Source of the DNA: Rickettsiales bacterium
Lineage (GTDB): Bacteria; Pseudomonadota; Alphaproteobacteria; Rickettsiales; UBA3002
DNA: 10,894 nucleotides
Direction of reading: 5' to 3'
Assembly (NCBI GenBank): GCA_002725445.1
Contig: PBPD01000053.1
Coordinates: 1 to 10,894 of the forward strand
Within the stretch, counting starts at the first letter, position 1; each line of letters starts with the position of its first letter. Positions 1-7,275 of this stretch are shown piece after piece. The position numbers were made by a program, and so were the translations under genes. The notes below the pieces were generated by a model. The model had not been told where the DNA came from, searched no databases, and saw only the letters and a list, made by a program, of their open reading frames with translations.

Positions 1-915
1 ATGGATGCTGTAATCGGCCAGCGGGCTTGTGTGAGCAAGCGCAGCAGCGCTGGCAGCAACGCCACACGCCATGGCGACTGACAGCCATTGCATCACCTCT
101 TTCTGTGTTGCACTGCGCGCCAGCACGGAACATTGCTGCATGCTTACATAAAGCACGCTGCACAATAGCAATGCCACGACATGGGTCGGTTCGTAGAGCC
201 AGAGATAGCGCACGAGCATAATCGCACCCGGCAGGCATAATGCTGCCCATGCGATATACCCTTCGCGTGTGCGCATGCTGCTATGGGTTTGCATGGCGCG
301 CTTACCCATTATTATAGGCAAGAGCAGGGCACCCGCCGTTAACAGTGCGGTGCCAGGCCCTTCACGCATGGGGAGGGTGAGTAAGAGATTGTAGAATAGG
401 AACGCAGGTGCAAACAGCATAGCACTTTTGCGTGCCAGCACAGCCATGGCAAAATAAGCCACAGCCCCCGCTATACATGCCGTCGCCACGCCTAAGATGG
501 CCAGTTCGGACATATCGGCCAGCTGCCAATGGGCAATAGATGGATACTGCGCAAGGCCACCTTCCCATTGCGAAAACGAAAACCACATCGCACTTAAGGT
601 CGTGGTATTAATACATACCGATGCCAGCGCCAGCGCAAAGAAGAGTCGTGCGCCCTTGGTTTCGCGTATGCCGAAGGCCAGCATAAAGCCTGCGGCGGCC
701 ATTAGCCCTGTTTGCCCAAGCAGCATATAATAACGATTTACATCGCCGCCATTGCTCCAACCTTGAAACAGCAATAGCAGCATGCCAATAAGTATGATAC
801 TTGCACCGCCAATGCGGAAATACCCTGCATAATGCGCCCATTGGGAAGGGGCGCATGAAGGATTTACATCGGCGGTTTCCTGATGCATTTGTGTATTGTG
901 ACTTGCCATATTCAT
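1..915 (-). CDS. Multi-spanning membrane protein, partial (3' end outside window)
   Basis: The reading frame is open for 305 codons from the ATG at 915 to the window edge, so the C-terminus is missing. An AAGGAG Shine-Dalgarno site lies seven bases before the ATG; a second ATG two codons later is also possible. The first 30 residues are polar, then about nine hydrophobic stretches follow, near residues 35-52, 63-82, 91-112, 137-160, 165-182, 188-203, 220-237, 245-262 and 277-295. This points to a polytopic inner-membrane protein. I see no catalytic motif or known transporter signature and do not recognise the family. It begins three bases after the stop of the PspA-like gene, and its Shine-Dalgarno site overlaps that stop region, so the two are almost certainly co-transcribed and perhaps translationally coupled. 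A role as membrane partner of the PspA homologue is inference from position only. Confidence 0.8.
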   Translation of the reverse strand, partial: MNMASHNTQMHQETADVNPSCAPSQWAHYAGYFRIGGASIILIGMLLLLFQGWSNGGDVNRYYMLLGQTGLMAAAGFMLAFGIRETKGARLFFALALASVCINTTTLSAMWFSFSQWEGGLAQYPSIAHWQLADMSELAILGVATACIAGAVAYFAMAVLARKSAMLFAPAFLFYNLLLTLPMREGPGTALLTAGALLLPIIMGKRAMQTHSSMRTREGYIAWAALCLPGAIMLVRYLWLYEPTHVVALLLCSVLYVSMQQCSVLARSATQKEVMQWLSVAMACGVAASAAALAHTSPLADYSIH

Positions 916-918
916 AGC

Positions 919-1572
919 CTACTCCTTATGCGACGTGTTATTCATCAGCTGATCTAACTCGGCCTTAAGTGAGGCTTGTTCTTCAGCTGCCAGAAAGTCG
1001 GATTCCAGCGTGTCGGATTCCGGATGGGTGTCGTAGAGATAGTCACTGGCGGCCAATTGCATTTCCCAGCGCTCAAACACATCGTCGATAGCCTCATTGT
1101 TTGGTGTCTGTAGGCGCTGGATGGTTCGCATGGCATCGGAGCTGGATTGGCGCGAACGCATGAGCTGATGCTGCTGTTGCAATTGCTGCAAACGTTTTTC
1201 CAACTCGTGCAGTTGTGCCTGCATGGTATGCTCCGTTTCCAATTGTTGAGAGAGTGCCTCTTTTAGCGCTGTATGCTGTTCTTCGGCAGCGCGTTTGCGT
1301 GCAAGGCAGGCAAGCGCCCGCGGTTCGTCATGTGCGGCCACTTCTTTTGCGCGTTCGCTCCATTGCGAGGCTTGGCGAGCCAGCGTATGTATCCGTTCCT
1401 CCAGTTTTATGCGCTCTTTGCGTGTGCGCTCAGTGCGCACGTTTGCTTTGGCAACGGCTGCACGCACCTCGTCAATGGCCGCAGCTGCGACGGCTTCGTG
1501 GTTTTCAAATTGCGATACTAAGCTATCTAACGAGCCGGTTAGGGTAGCACTGATACGTGTGAAAAGATTCAT
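919..1572 (-). CDS. PspA/IM30 (Vipp1) family protein
   Basis: This is a 217-residue protein with the layout of the PspA/IM30 family, peripheral membrane proteins that bind stressed inner membrane and assemble into ESCRT-III-like rings or rods. Residues 1-20 can form the amphipathic helix 0 that inserts in lipid. Residues about 24-150 are a long Gln/Glu/Lys/Arg-rich coiled coil with no proline. The tail (about 160-217) is acidic and contains a further short helix. The family usually has 220-260 residues, so this is a short member. The ATG at 1572 is preceded by a strong AGGAGG site six bases away, which fixes the start. It is the first gene of a two-gene operon with the membrane protein and is divergent from the HTH regulator at 1689. 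No PspB, PspC or PspF homologue is in view, so control by the adjacent HTH protein is more likely than the classical enterobacterial scheme; that is inference. Confidence 0.85.
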   Translation of the reverse strand: MNLFTRISATLTGSLDSLVSQFENHEAVAAAAIDEVRAAVAKANVRTERTRKERIKLEERIHTLARQASQWSERAKEVAAHDEPRALACLARKRAAEEQHTALKEALSQQLETEHTMQAQLHELEKRLQQLQQQHQLMRSRQSSSDAMRTIQRLQTPNNEAIDDVFERWEMQLAASDYLYDTHPESDTLESDFLAAEEQASLKAELDQLMNNTSHKE

Positions 1573-1642
1573 CTCGTCCTCCTTTTGTATAAAAGCAGGG
1601 TGCCAAATAAGATGGTATTGATAAACTCTGATAAAGAAAGTA

Positions 1643-1651
1643 TGCTATAAT
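1643..1651 (+). promoter_or_regulatory. Extended -10 promoter element for the HTH regulator gene
   Basis: TGCTATAAT is an exact extended -10 element (TGn followed by TATAAT). No good -35 hexamer sits at 16-18 bases, which extended -10 promoters tolerate. Transcription would start near 1658, giving a leader of about 30 bases before the ATG at 1689. A second TATAAT at 1663-1668 has no -35 partner. Confidence 0.4.
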
Positions 1652-1660
1652 GACTATTAA

Positions 1661-1679
1661 AGTATAATATAAATATACT
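1661..1679. promoter_or_regulatory. AT-rich inverted repeat, possible operator of the HTH regulator
   Basis: AGTATA, seven bases, TATACT: perfect six-base arms between the divergent pspA and regulator genes. It lies just downstream of the predicted -10 and ten bases before the regulator ATG, where a bound repressor would block its own gene. The assignment rests on position and symmetry, and such AT-rich repeats also arise by chance. Confidence 0.3.
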
Positions 1680-1688
1680 ATATGCGAT

Positions 1689-2426
1689 ATGAGTGAAACC
1701 GCCGCCCTTATAGATGCGCTCAAGCGCAAACTGCGTGCAGAGGGAAAAACCTATGCGGATATAGCGCAATTGCTTGGCCTTTCACAGGCGAGTATTAAGC
1801 AGATGTTTTCGCAATGCCGCATGTCGCTGGACAGGCTGGAGGCTATTTGCAGCTGGCTGGATATGGAGCTTGCGGATCTGGTGGCGTTGATGCAGGCGCA
1901 AGAACGCACCTTGACCGAATTAACCTATCAGCAGGAATATGAAATAACGCAGGATCTGGAGTTGGTGTTGGTAACCGTATGCGTGTTTAACCACTGGAGC
2001 ATACAGGACATACATGCGCAATTCACACTCAGTTACGAGCTCTGCATACAGAAATTACTCAAGCTTGAAAAGCTGGGGCTGATTGAATTGCTGCCGCATG
2101 ATCGTGTGCGTCTGCGTGTGCATAAGCGCTTTAAGTGGTTGCCCAATGGCCCGTTCGAACAATTTTTCCGCCAACAGGTCGGGGAGGAGTTTTTTCGCAC
2201 AGACTTCTCAGGAAAAACGCATTGTCTGCACGTACTAAACGCCAGCTTGTCATCTCAGGCGATTGCAGAGCTGCAACAAAAAATAGAGGCCCTTGCCAAA
2301 GAATGCAGCGATGCAAATCGCCAGCACGCCCATATACCAGTGGATGAACGTACAGGCATTACGCTGGTAGCTGCCATGCGCAGCTGGGATTATGGCGTGT
2401 TCAAGCATCTGGTGCGTCAGCCATAG
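1689..2426 (+). CDS. Cro/C1-type (XRE) HTH transcriptional regulator
   Basis: This 245-residue protein is a probable DNA-binding regulator. Residues 6-68 form a Cro/C1-like five-helix domain: the recognition segment is YADIAQLLGLSQASIKQMF (22-40), followed by the conserved MSLDRLEAIC helix and a final helix. Residues about 88-150 look like a second, winged-helix-like unit (hydrophobic helices, then a basic strand pair rich in Arg, His and Lys). The C-terminal 90 residues have no known enzymatic or ligand motif. No strong Shine-Dalgarno site precedes the ATG at 1689, and an ATG seven bases upstream is out of frame and stops at once. It is divergent from the pspA-membrane protein operon with 116 bases between them, the arrangement of a local regulator. 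The target and the signal sensed are not visible. Confidence 0.8.
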   Translation: MSETAALIDALKRKLRAEGKTYADIAQLLGLSQASIKQMFSQCRMSLDRLEAICSWLDMELADLVALMQAQERTLTELTYQQEYEITQDLELVLVTVCVFNHWSIQDIHAQFTLSYELCIQKLLKLEKLGLIELLPHDRVRLRVHKRFKWLPNGPFEQFFRQQVGEEFFRTDFSGKTHCLHVLNASLSSQAIAELQQKIEALAKECSDANRQHAHIPVDERTGITLVAAMRSWDYGVFKHLVRQP

Positions 2427-2447
2427 TGGAGGATACGTTAGCTCCAC
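2426..2447. terminator. Weak hairpin between convergent genes
   Basis: GTGGAG and CTCCAC form a six-base stem with a ten-base loop. It spans the last base of the regulator stop codon and the end of the convergent dehydrogenase-like gene, whose stops are only 11 bases apart. There is no T-tract on either strand, so it is at best a poor terminator. Confidence 0.2.
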
Positions 2448-3532
2448 ACTTCACGTATGCGCAGATGCTTTATTGTGTCCATCAGCGCCTCTTTGCTGGC
2501 AAGTCCCATTGCCGCATGCGCACCCGCCGTGTTGAAGTGCCCGCTTAATATTGCCCGCGCCAACACCACCGCCGGCACGGCAGGCACATAGGCGCCATCG
2601 CCGTGTGTTGCAATCAGATGCCAGCTTATTTCGCGGTGATTACCATTAAAATCGACGCCCCTAAACCGCATATGCATCGCGCTTTTGTTACTACCAAAAT
2701 CGCGGAACCAGCTGTGTATGCTATGCAAAGCCGAGGCGGATCCGGACGGGGTGCGCAATATGCCACAGCGTGTTAGCCACGACCATGCCCACAAACCCCA
2801 GTGCAATATACCCAACTCCAGCCCGATACCAAAACGCATGCTGCGCAAGGTGGAGTACTGTTCTGGCAAGAGGGTCAACTCCGGTGCGTTGTAATTACAT
2901 AGCCAGCGTGCGCCAAGTTCAGGATAGCTGTGCAGGCGCATTTTCTGCCAGCCAAAGCGGATGCGCATTTTGCTGCGCTCCAATCGCGTGAATGGCTGGC
3001 CAGCATGGCGTAAAAATGCGTTGATACTTGCTACACCCAAATGCGATTGATTGCCGATGGTAATGCCATAATCCAGCTCGAATATGTCAGGCATGCGGCT
3101 GTCGAGTGTATGGTTGAATATGGCGGATGAAAAGGCGGGCAGCGCACCCGCTCCCGCTATTGCCACCACGTCTTTTGCTTTGGCTTCATCGTCCAGCCCT
3201 GTAAACCCGACCACAAATTCCCGGGAAGCAGAAAGGTCGATGTAATGAATGCCCATATCAATGCACATTTCAGCGGCCTGATAGGCGTGATAATCGTCTA
3301 GCCCGCTCGCATTGATAAGCAGGGAAGGGCGAAGTTCTTCCAATTTATATTCGAGGTTTTTGGTGATATCGATTGCCGCCCAGCGCACCCCTAATAGGTC
3401 TGCGCTTTGTTTGGCCTTGCCGGCATGCCGGCCGGCAATGATGATGTCGTAGTCACCTTCGCGCACCAGCAGCTCGGCAATGCGGCTGCCTAACGCGCCA
3501 TATCCACCTATGATTAGAATTGATGGCATCAT
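2438..3532 (-). CDS. Saccharopine dehydrogenase-like NAD(P)-binding protein
   Basis: This 364-residue protein has an N-terminal Rossmann fold of the saccharopine dehydrogenase NADP-binding type: strand SILIIGGYGALGSRIAELL (4-22) with the GGxGxxG dinucleotide loop, AGRH at 33-36 as the second-strand cofactor contact, LLINASG at 71-77, and the family's CIDMGIHYIDLS block at 90-101. AGAGALPAFSSAI (126-138) matches the start of the catalytic half. A Trp-rich hydrophobic stretch follows near residues 240-260. The real substrate is unknown; members annotated this way include enzymes unrelated to lysine metabolism, so I do not call it lysine biosynthesis. Two adjacent ATGs (3532 and 3529) compete, and an in-frame TGA a few codons upstream rules out a longer form. 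The Shine-Dalgarno match is weak. It stands alone on its strand, converging on the HTH gene. Confidence 0.75.
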   Translation of the reverse strand: MMPSILIIGGYGALGSRIAELLVREGDYDIIIAGRHAGKAKQSADLLGVRWAAIDITKNLEYKLEELRPSLLINASGLDDYHAYQAAEMCIDMGIHYIDLSASREFVVGFTGLDDEAKAKDVVAIAGAGALPAFSSAIFNHTLDSRMPDIFELDYGITIGNQSHLGVASINAFLRHAGQPFTRLERSKMRIRFGWQKMRLHSYPELGARWLCNYNAPELTLLPEQYSTLRSMRFGIGLELGILHWGLWAWSWLTRCGILRTPSGSASALHSIHSWFRDFGSNKSAMHMRFRGVDFNGNHREISWHLIATHGDGAYVPAVPAVVLARAILSGHFNTAGAHAAMGLASKEALMDTIKHLRIREVWS

Positions 3533-3711
3533 CGAAATCGCCGCCTTCTTCGCTCATATCCTTCGTTGCGAACCTACTGTAACGCCTTTTGGCCGATTCT
3601 GCCAGCGCGCTGCATGCTCATCGCATATCTCACACCTGCCGCATCAGGCTTTCGCGAATGCTGGAATAGGATTGTACGGCTTGCTCATAAAGCATGTACT
3701 GAAACATATTA

Positions 3712-3740
3712 ATTATACTGCCAAGTCTACTTTCTATAAA
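3712..3740 (-). promoter_or_regulatory. Candidate sigma70-type promoter for the dehydrogenase-like gene
   Basis: On the minus strand TTTATA (3740-3735) is followed after 17 bases by a perfect TATAAT (3717-3712). Transcription would start near 3705, leaving a leader of about 170 bases before the ATG at 3532. The leader holds a 25-codon open frame (3707-3630) that is reported among the findings. Confidence 0.35.
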
Positions 3741-3767
3741 AAGATGAAGCTCTACGGATTATAAGAT

Positions 3768-4331
3768 TTAAGTGGCGATACTGTCATAGGCTATGCGCAA
3801 TGCCTTTGCTGCTTGCGTCAGCATGGTCTGCCAGTCGTTTGCTGCGCTTCCGTCTGCGCCATCGGTAATGTATTTCAGGCACGAAAAACGCACCTCTTCG
3901 CGTTGGCAAATATGGCTCAGCGCATAGGCTTCCATGTCGACCACATCGTAATCGGGGCAATGGCCATCGGTGTGAAAATTATCGCCGCTGCCGCAAATGG
4001 CTTCGGCAAACATACTATGCCGCGTGCCGTAGCGCAGCACGGGCTGGTTTGCTGTATCGAACGGCGTGGTATAGCGGGCAAACCCAAGCGCACTTGCATC
4101 CATATCCCGTTGCACAAAAGCGGTGCAATTGACGATGCTGGAGGCGGGGTGTACGCTGCTGCCAGCAGTGCCTAGATTGACCACATGTGTTGGGCGCTCG
4201 GTGAGCAGGGATTTGGTTAAATGATGCGCAGCATTCACTTTGCCAACACCACAGAAGGTCACGGGCAGTCCATCAAACGCGGCCTGCGCTTCTTGCGGCA
4301 GTGCCATCACGATAAGCGGCTTACTCGTCAT
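3768..4331 (-). CDS. MTA/SAH nucleosidase-like protein (PNP_UDP family), short form
   Basis: This 187-residue protein resembles the 5'-methylthioadenosine/S-adenosylhomocysteine nucleosidase branch of the nucleoside phosphorylase fold, which hydrolyses MTA or SAH to adenine and a thio-ribose. Visible landmarks are the N-terminal MALPQEAQA with Glu14 in the place of the family's catalytic-site Glu, CGVGKVNAA (27-35), VVNLGTAGS (50-58), VVDMEAYAL (130-138) with Glu134 that binds the ribose, and ITDGAD (155-160) with Asp157 in the place of the Asp that protonates adenine. It is about 45 residues shorter than the E. coli enzyme (232), with the loss in the middle. It overlaps the end of apt by 11 bases, so the two are co-translated. 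The chemistry fits: adenine released here is the substrate of Apt. Exact substrate choice (MTA, SAH or another purine nucleoside) cannot be read from the sequence. Confidence 0.7.
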   Translation of the reverse strand: MTSKPLIVMALPQEAQAAFDGLPVTFCGVGKVNAAHHLTKSLLTERPTHVVNLGTAGSSVHPASSIVNCTAFVQRDMDASALGFARYTTPFDTANQPVLRYGTRHSMFAEAICGSGDNFHTDGHCPDYDVVDMEAYALSHICQREEVRFSCLKYITDGADGSAANDWQTMLTQAAKALRIAYDSIAT

Positions 4332-4833
4332 ATGTCACCAATGCATTAGCGCTCAGGCTGTGCCATGTGAAATCATTGAGGAAGCGCAGATTAATCGCAA
4401 TGAGAAACCCCTGCACATCATAGCCTGCCTGTGTACATAATTCCGCTGCGGCATGCAGTGTGCCGCCAGTGGCGAGCACATCGTCTACGATTATCACGCG
4501 GCCGCTGCCTGCCTTCATTTCCAGTCTGTCGCGGCCATATTCCAGCTCGTAGGTATGGGTAATGACGGGCGGTGGCAATTTGCCTGCCTTACGCACTAGC
4601 ACCAGCTCTTTCTCCAGTCGGTCTGCCAGCGCCGCTGCAAAGATAAATCCGCGCGCATCCACCCCTGCGATAGCATCGATTCCACTCCAGAAGACCTGAT
4701 CATACAATTGGCTCATTGCATCGATGGCGGCTGGAAATTGGTGAGCCAGCAGCGGGCTGATATCGCGAAACAGTATGCCGGGTTTTGGAAAGTCCGGGAC
4801 ATCTTCAATATAGTGTTTGAAATCAATCGTCAT
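4321..4833 (-). CDS. apt: Adenine phosphoribosyltransferase
   Basis: Apt makes AMP and pyrophosphate from adenine and PRPP in the cytoplasm, a one-step purine salvage. The 170-residue product carries the family landmarks in order: DFPKPGILFRDISPLL (14-29), VDARGF (58-63), the RKAGKLP loop (81-87), Tyr95 in the flexible hood, and the PRPP-binding motif VIIVDDVLATGGT (113-125). The length is normal. I chose the ATG at 4833 over an in-frame TTG six codons upstream, because it gives the standard N-terminus; neither has a good Shine-Dalgarno site. It is the first gene of an operon with the nucleosidase, which overlaps its 3' end. It lies 50 bases downstream of the katG terminator on the same strand. 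I could not find a convincing promoter in that gap, so its transcription start is unresolved. Confidence 0.93.
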   Translation of the reverse strand: MTIDFKHYIEDVPDFPKPGILFRDISPLLAHQFPAAIDAMSQLYDQVFWSGIDAIAGVDARGFIFAAALADRLEKELVLVRKAGKLPPPVITHTYELEYGRDRLEMKAGSGRVIIVDDVLATGGTLHAAAELCTQAGYDVQGFLIAINLRFLNDFTWHSLSANALVTYDE

Positions 4834-4859
4834 AACGCAATAGTGCAGCAAGCAAGCAG

Positions 4860-4871
4860 GCGTTGCAACGC
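4860..4871. repeat. Perfect 12-base palindrome upstream of apt
   Basis: GCGTTGCAACGC is a perfect palindrome between the katG terminator and the apt start, 26 bases before the ATG. It could be an operator, but no known binding consensus is recognised and it may be chance. Confidence 0.2.
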
Positions 4872-4882
4872 AAAGACGTCAT

Positions 4883-4917
4883 AAAAAAAGCCGTGCAGCA
4901 CGAAGCGGCACGGCTTT
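4883..4917 (-). terminator. Intrinsic terminator after katG
   Basis: Read on the minus strand, AAAGCCGTGC, an 11-base loop and GCACGGCTTT form a perfect ten-base stem followed by a run of T (seven T in total at the 3' side). It begins about 20 bases after the katG stop and should separate katG from the apt operon. Confidence 0.9.
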
Positions 4918-4937
4918 CTAACGTTAGACTGCTATTA

Positions 4938-7190
4938 CTATGCGTCTGCGCCGGTGTATGGGCGATCCAGATTCATCACCTTCACCCATGCATCCACGAA
5001 GTCCTGCAGGAATTTCTGCTTCGCATCGTCCGATGCATATACTTCGGCAACGGCACGCAATTCCGAGCTGGAGCCGAAAATCAGATCCACTGGAGTAGCG
5101 GTCCATTTCTGCTTGCCAGTTTTGCGATCCACGCCGTTGTAAATGCCATCGGTGGAGGACTTCTTCCACTGCGTGGACATATCAAGCAGGTTCACAAAGA
5201 AGGCATTGTTCAGCTCGCCCGGTGTATCCGTGAAGACACCATGCTTAACGCCATCTGTATTCGCGTCAAGTGCACGCAAGCCGCCCACTAGCACCGTCAT
5301 TTCTGGTACGCTCAGGCTAAGCAGGTCAGCCTTGTCCACCAGCATTCGTGCAGGCGACAGATAGCTGTCTTCGCTGTAATAGTTGCGGAATCCATCTGCC
5401 TGTGGCTCGAGTACTTCAAAGGATTCCACGTCTGTTTGCGCCTGCGTGGCATCGACACGACCCGGTTTAAATGGCACTTGCACATCATCATAGCCCGCGT
5501 CTTTAGCCGCTTTTTCGATAGCGGCCGAGCCAGCCAGCACAATCACGTCTGCCATTGACACTTTAGTATTGCCACCAAGGTCATCATTGAATTCGGCACG
5601 CACTTCCTCAAGACGCTTCAGCACTTTAGCCAGTTCTTGCGGATTGTTAGCTGCCCAGTTCTTTTGTGGCTCCAGACGCACACGCGCTCCATTTGCACCA
5701 CCACGCATATCACTGTCGCGGAAGCTGGCAGCAGACGCCCATGCGGTACGCACAAGCTCAGGAACACTCAAACCAGAATCAAGAATTGCTTCTTTCAGGT
5801 CGGCAATGTCACCTTCGTCGATCAGGTCATAATCGCGCTCAGGTAATGGGTCTTGCCAGCTGAGTTTTTCAGCGGGCACTTCCTTGCCAATATAGCGCCA
5901 TTCTGGCCCCATATCTCGGTGGGTCAGTTTAAACCATGCCTTGGCAAAGGCATCTTCAAACGCGCCCATATCTTCCTGGAAGCGCTCCACAATTTTGCGG
6001 TAGGCAGGGTCGCGTTTCAGCGCAATGTCCGTAGTGAACATGATAGGCGCATGGCGCTTGCCTTCGATATGTGCATCCGGCACAAACTTGGCGGCATCTT
6101 CATCCTTTGGCACCCATTGGGTTGCCCCGCCTGGGCTTTTCTTTTTCACCCATTCAAAGTTCAGCAAATTGTCGACATATTGTGAGCTCCACGCCACAGG
6201 ATTAGCCGACCATGCGCCTTCTAATCCGCTGGTAGTGGTATCTTCAGCATTGCCTTTGCCGCATTTATTGTGCCAGCCAAACCCTTGATCTTCAATGTTG
6301 CCAGCAGCAGGCGCGACACCAACACATTTTTTCGGATCATGTGCGCCATGGGCCTTACCAAATGTATGGCCGCCGGCAATCAGGGCGACGGTTTCTTCAT
6401 CATTCATAGCCATGCGACCAAACGCTTCGCGAATGGCAGCCGCAGCCGACATTGGGTCGTGGTTGCCACCCGGCCCTTCTGGGTTCACGTAAATAAGCCC
6501 CATATGAGTTGCGCCGAGAGGTTTTTGCAATTTACCGTCTTTGCCATGCCGGTTGCTGGCAAGCCATTGGTCTTCCGGGCCCCAATACACCATGTCAGGC
6601 TCCCAGTCATCGCTACGACCACCGGCAAAGCCAAAGGTTTCAAATCCCATATTCTCCAATGCCACATTACCTGTAAGCACCATCAAATCTGCCCATGACA
6701 ATTTACGGCCATATTTCTGTTTTACCGGCCATAGCAGGCGGCGTGCCTTGTCCAGATTGGCGTTGTCTGGCCAGCTATTCAATGGCTCAAAACGTTGCTG
6801 GCCACCACCTGCGCCACCACGCCCGTCGATGGTACGATAGGTGCCGGCGCTATGCCATGCCATACGAATGAAGAAAGGCCCGTAATTGCCATAATCGGCT
6901 GGCCACCAGTCTTGCGAGGTGGTGAGTAGTTTATTGATGTCTGCTTTCACCTCGTCCAAATCCAGTGTTTTGAATTCTTCGGCGTAATTAAATTCCTCGC
7001 CATAAGGATTGGATTCTACTGAATGTGCGCGCAGCGGACTTAGATCAAGCGACTCTGGCCACCAGAATTGATTTTCTTTGGGCACAGGCTCGCTTGCTAC
7101 TGTTGGTGCGGCAAAGGCAGGCGCAGTCTGCATTGATAGCGCGACCATACCCGTAATAGCAGTGGTCATAAGTAGATTGCGGAATTTCAT
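4938..7190 (-). CDS. katG: Catalase-peroxidase with N-terminal signal peptide
   Basis: KatG is a haem enzyme that dismutates hydrogen peroxide and also acts as a peroxidase. Counting from the ATG at 7190 (750 residues), the distal pocket is Arg109, Trp112 and His113 (MAWHSAGTYR), the proximal ligand is His275 (GGHTFGKAHG), and the Met-Tyr-Trp crosslink residues are Trp112, Tyr234 and Met260. These have the same spacing as Trp107, Tyr229 and Met255 of M. tuberculosis KatG. The switch Arg is kept in HRDMGP. Both the active N-terminal and the inactive C-terminal peroxidase halves are complete. Residues 1-27 form a typical Sec signal (basic KFR start, hydrophobic core, AFA before Ala28), so the enzyme is probably periplasmic, as in KatP-type members. 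GGAGG eight bases before 7190 fixes the start; an in-frame TTG at 7205 overlaps that Shine-Dalgarno site. An OxyR-like operator lies upstream. Confidence 0.96.
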   Translation of the reverse strand: MKFRNLLMTTAITGMVALSMQTAPAFAAPTVASEPVPKENQFWWPESLDLSPLRAHSVESNPYGEEFNYAEEFKTLDLDEVKADINKLLTTSQDWWPADYGNYGPFFIRMAWHSAGTYRTIDGRGGAGGGQQRFEPLNSWPDNANLDKARRLLWPVKQKYGRKLSWADLMVLTGNVALENMGFETFGFAGGRSDDWEPDMVYWGPEDQWLASNRHGKDGKLQKPLGATHMGLIYVNPEGPGGNHDPMSAAAAIREAFGRMAMNDEETVALIAGGHTFGKAHGAHDPKKCVGVAPAAGNIEDQGFGWHNKCGKGNAEDTTTSGLEGAWSANPVAWSSQYVDNLLNFEWVKKKSPGGATQWVPKDEDAAKFVPDAHIEGKRHAPIMFTTDIALKRDPAYRKIVERFQEDMGAFEDAFAKAWFKLTHRDMGPEWRYIGKEVPAEKLSWQDPLPERDYDLIDEGDIADLKEAILDSGLSVPELVRTAWASAASFRDSDMRGGANGARVRLEPQKNWAANNPQELAKVLKRLEEVRAEFNDDLGGNTKVSMADVIVLAGSAAIEKAAKDAGYDDVQVPFKPGRVDATQAQTDVESFEVLEPQADGFRNYYSEDSYLSPARMLVDKADLLSLSVPEMTVLVGGLRALDANTDGVKHGVFTDTPGELNNAFFVNLLDMSTQWKKSSTDGIYNGVDRKTGKQKWTATPVDLIFGSSSELRAVAEVYASDDAKQKFLQDFVDAWVKVMNLDRPYTGADA

Positions 7191-7246
7191 GGATGCTCCC
7201 TCCAAAAATAGGTAGAAAAAATTGTGTTAGAATAGATAGATATTGC

Positions 7247-7275
7247 ACTTTAGAGCGCGGGCATAAAAAAGTAAA
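7247..7275 (-). promoter_or_regulatory. Predicted katG promoter
   Basis: On the minus strand TTTACT (7275-7270) and TAAAGT (7252-7247) match four of six bases each of the sigma70 -35 and -10 hexamers, with a 17-base spacer. The weak hexamers and the OxyR-like site directly abutting the -35 are what an activator-dependent promoter looks like. The start of transcription would be near 7240, giving a leader of about 50 bases. Confidence 0.5.

Noticed and set aside
1590..1620. Minus-strand TTGGCAC upstream of pspA as a sigma54 -24 element
   Set aside because: The only following GC lies eight bases on from the GG, not twelve, so the -24/-12 spacing is wrong, and no PspF-type activator is in view.
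3480..3764. 94-residue plus-strand frame in the gap between the dehydrogenase-like gene and the nucleosidase
   Set aside because: It overlaps the start of the minus-strand gene antisense, its residues show no domain, and it has no ribosome site.
3700..3767. Intrinsic terminator after the nucleosidase gene
   Set aside because: A short T-run exists on the minus strand near 3735, but no stable hairpin precedes it.
4834..4851. Longer apt starting at TTG 4851
   Set aside because: The ATG at 4833 gives the normal Apt N-terminus and length; the extra six residues match nothing in the family and have no ribosome site.
7191..7205. Longer katG starting at the TTG at 7205
   Set aside because: That TTG overlaps the GGAGG ribosome site serving the ATG at 7190, and the ATG gives a proper signal peptide.
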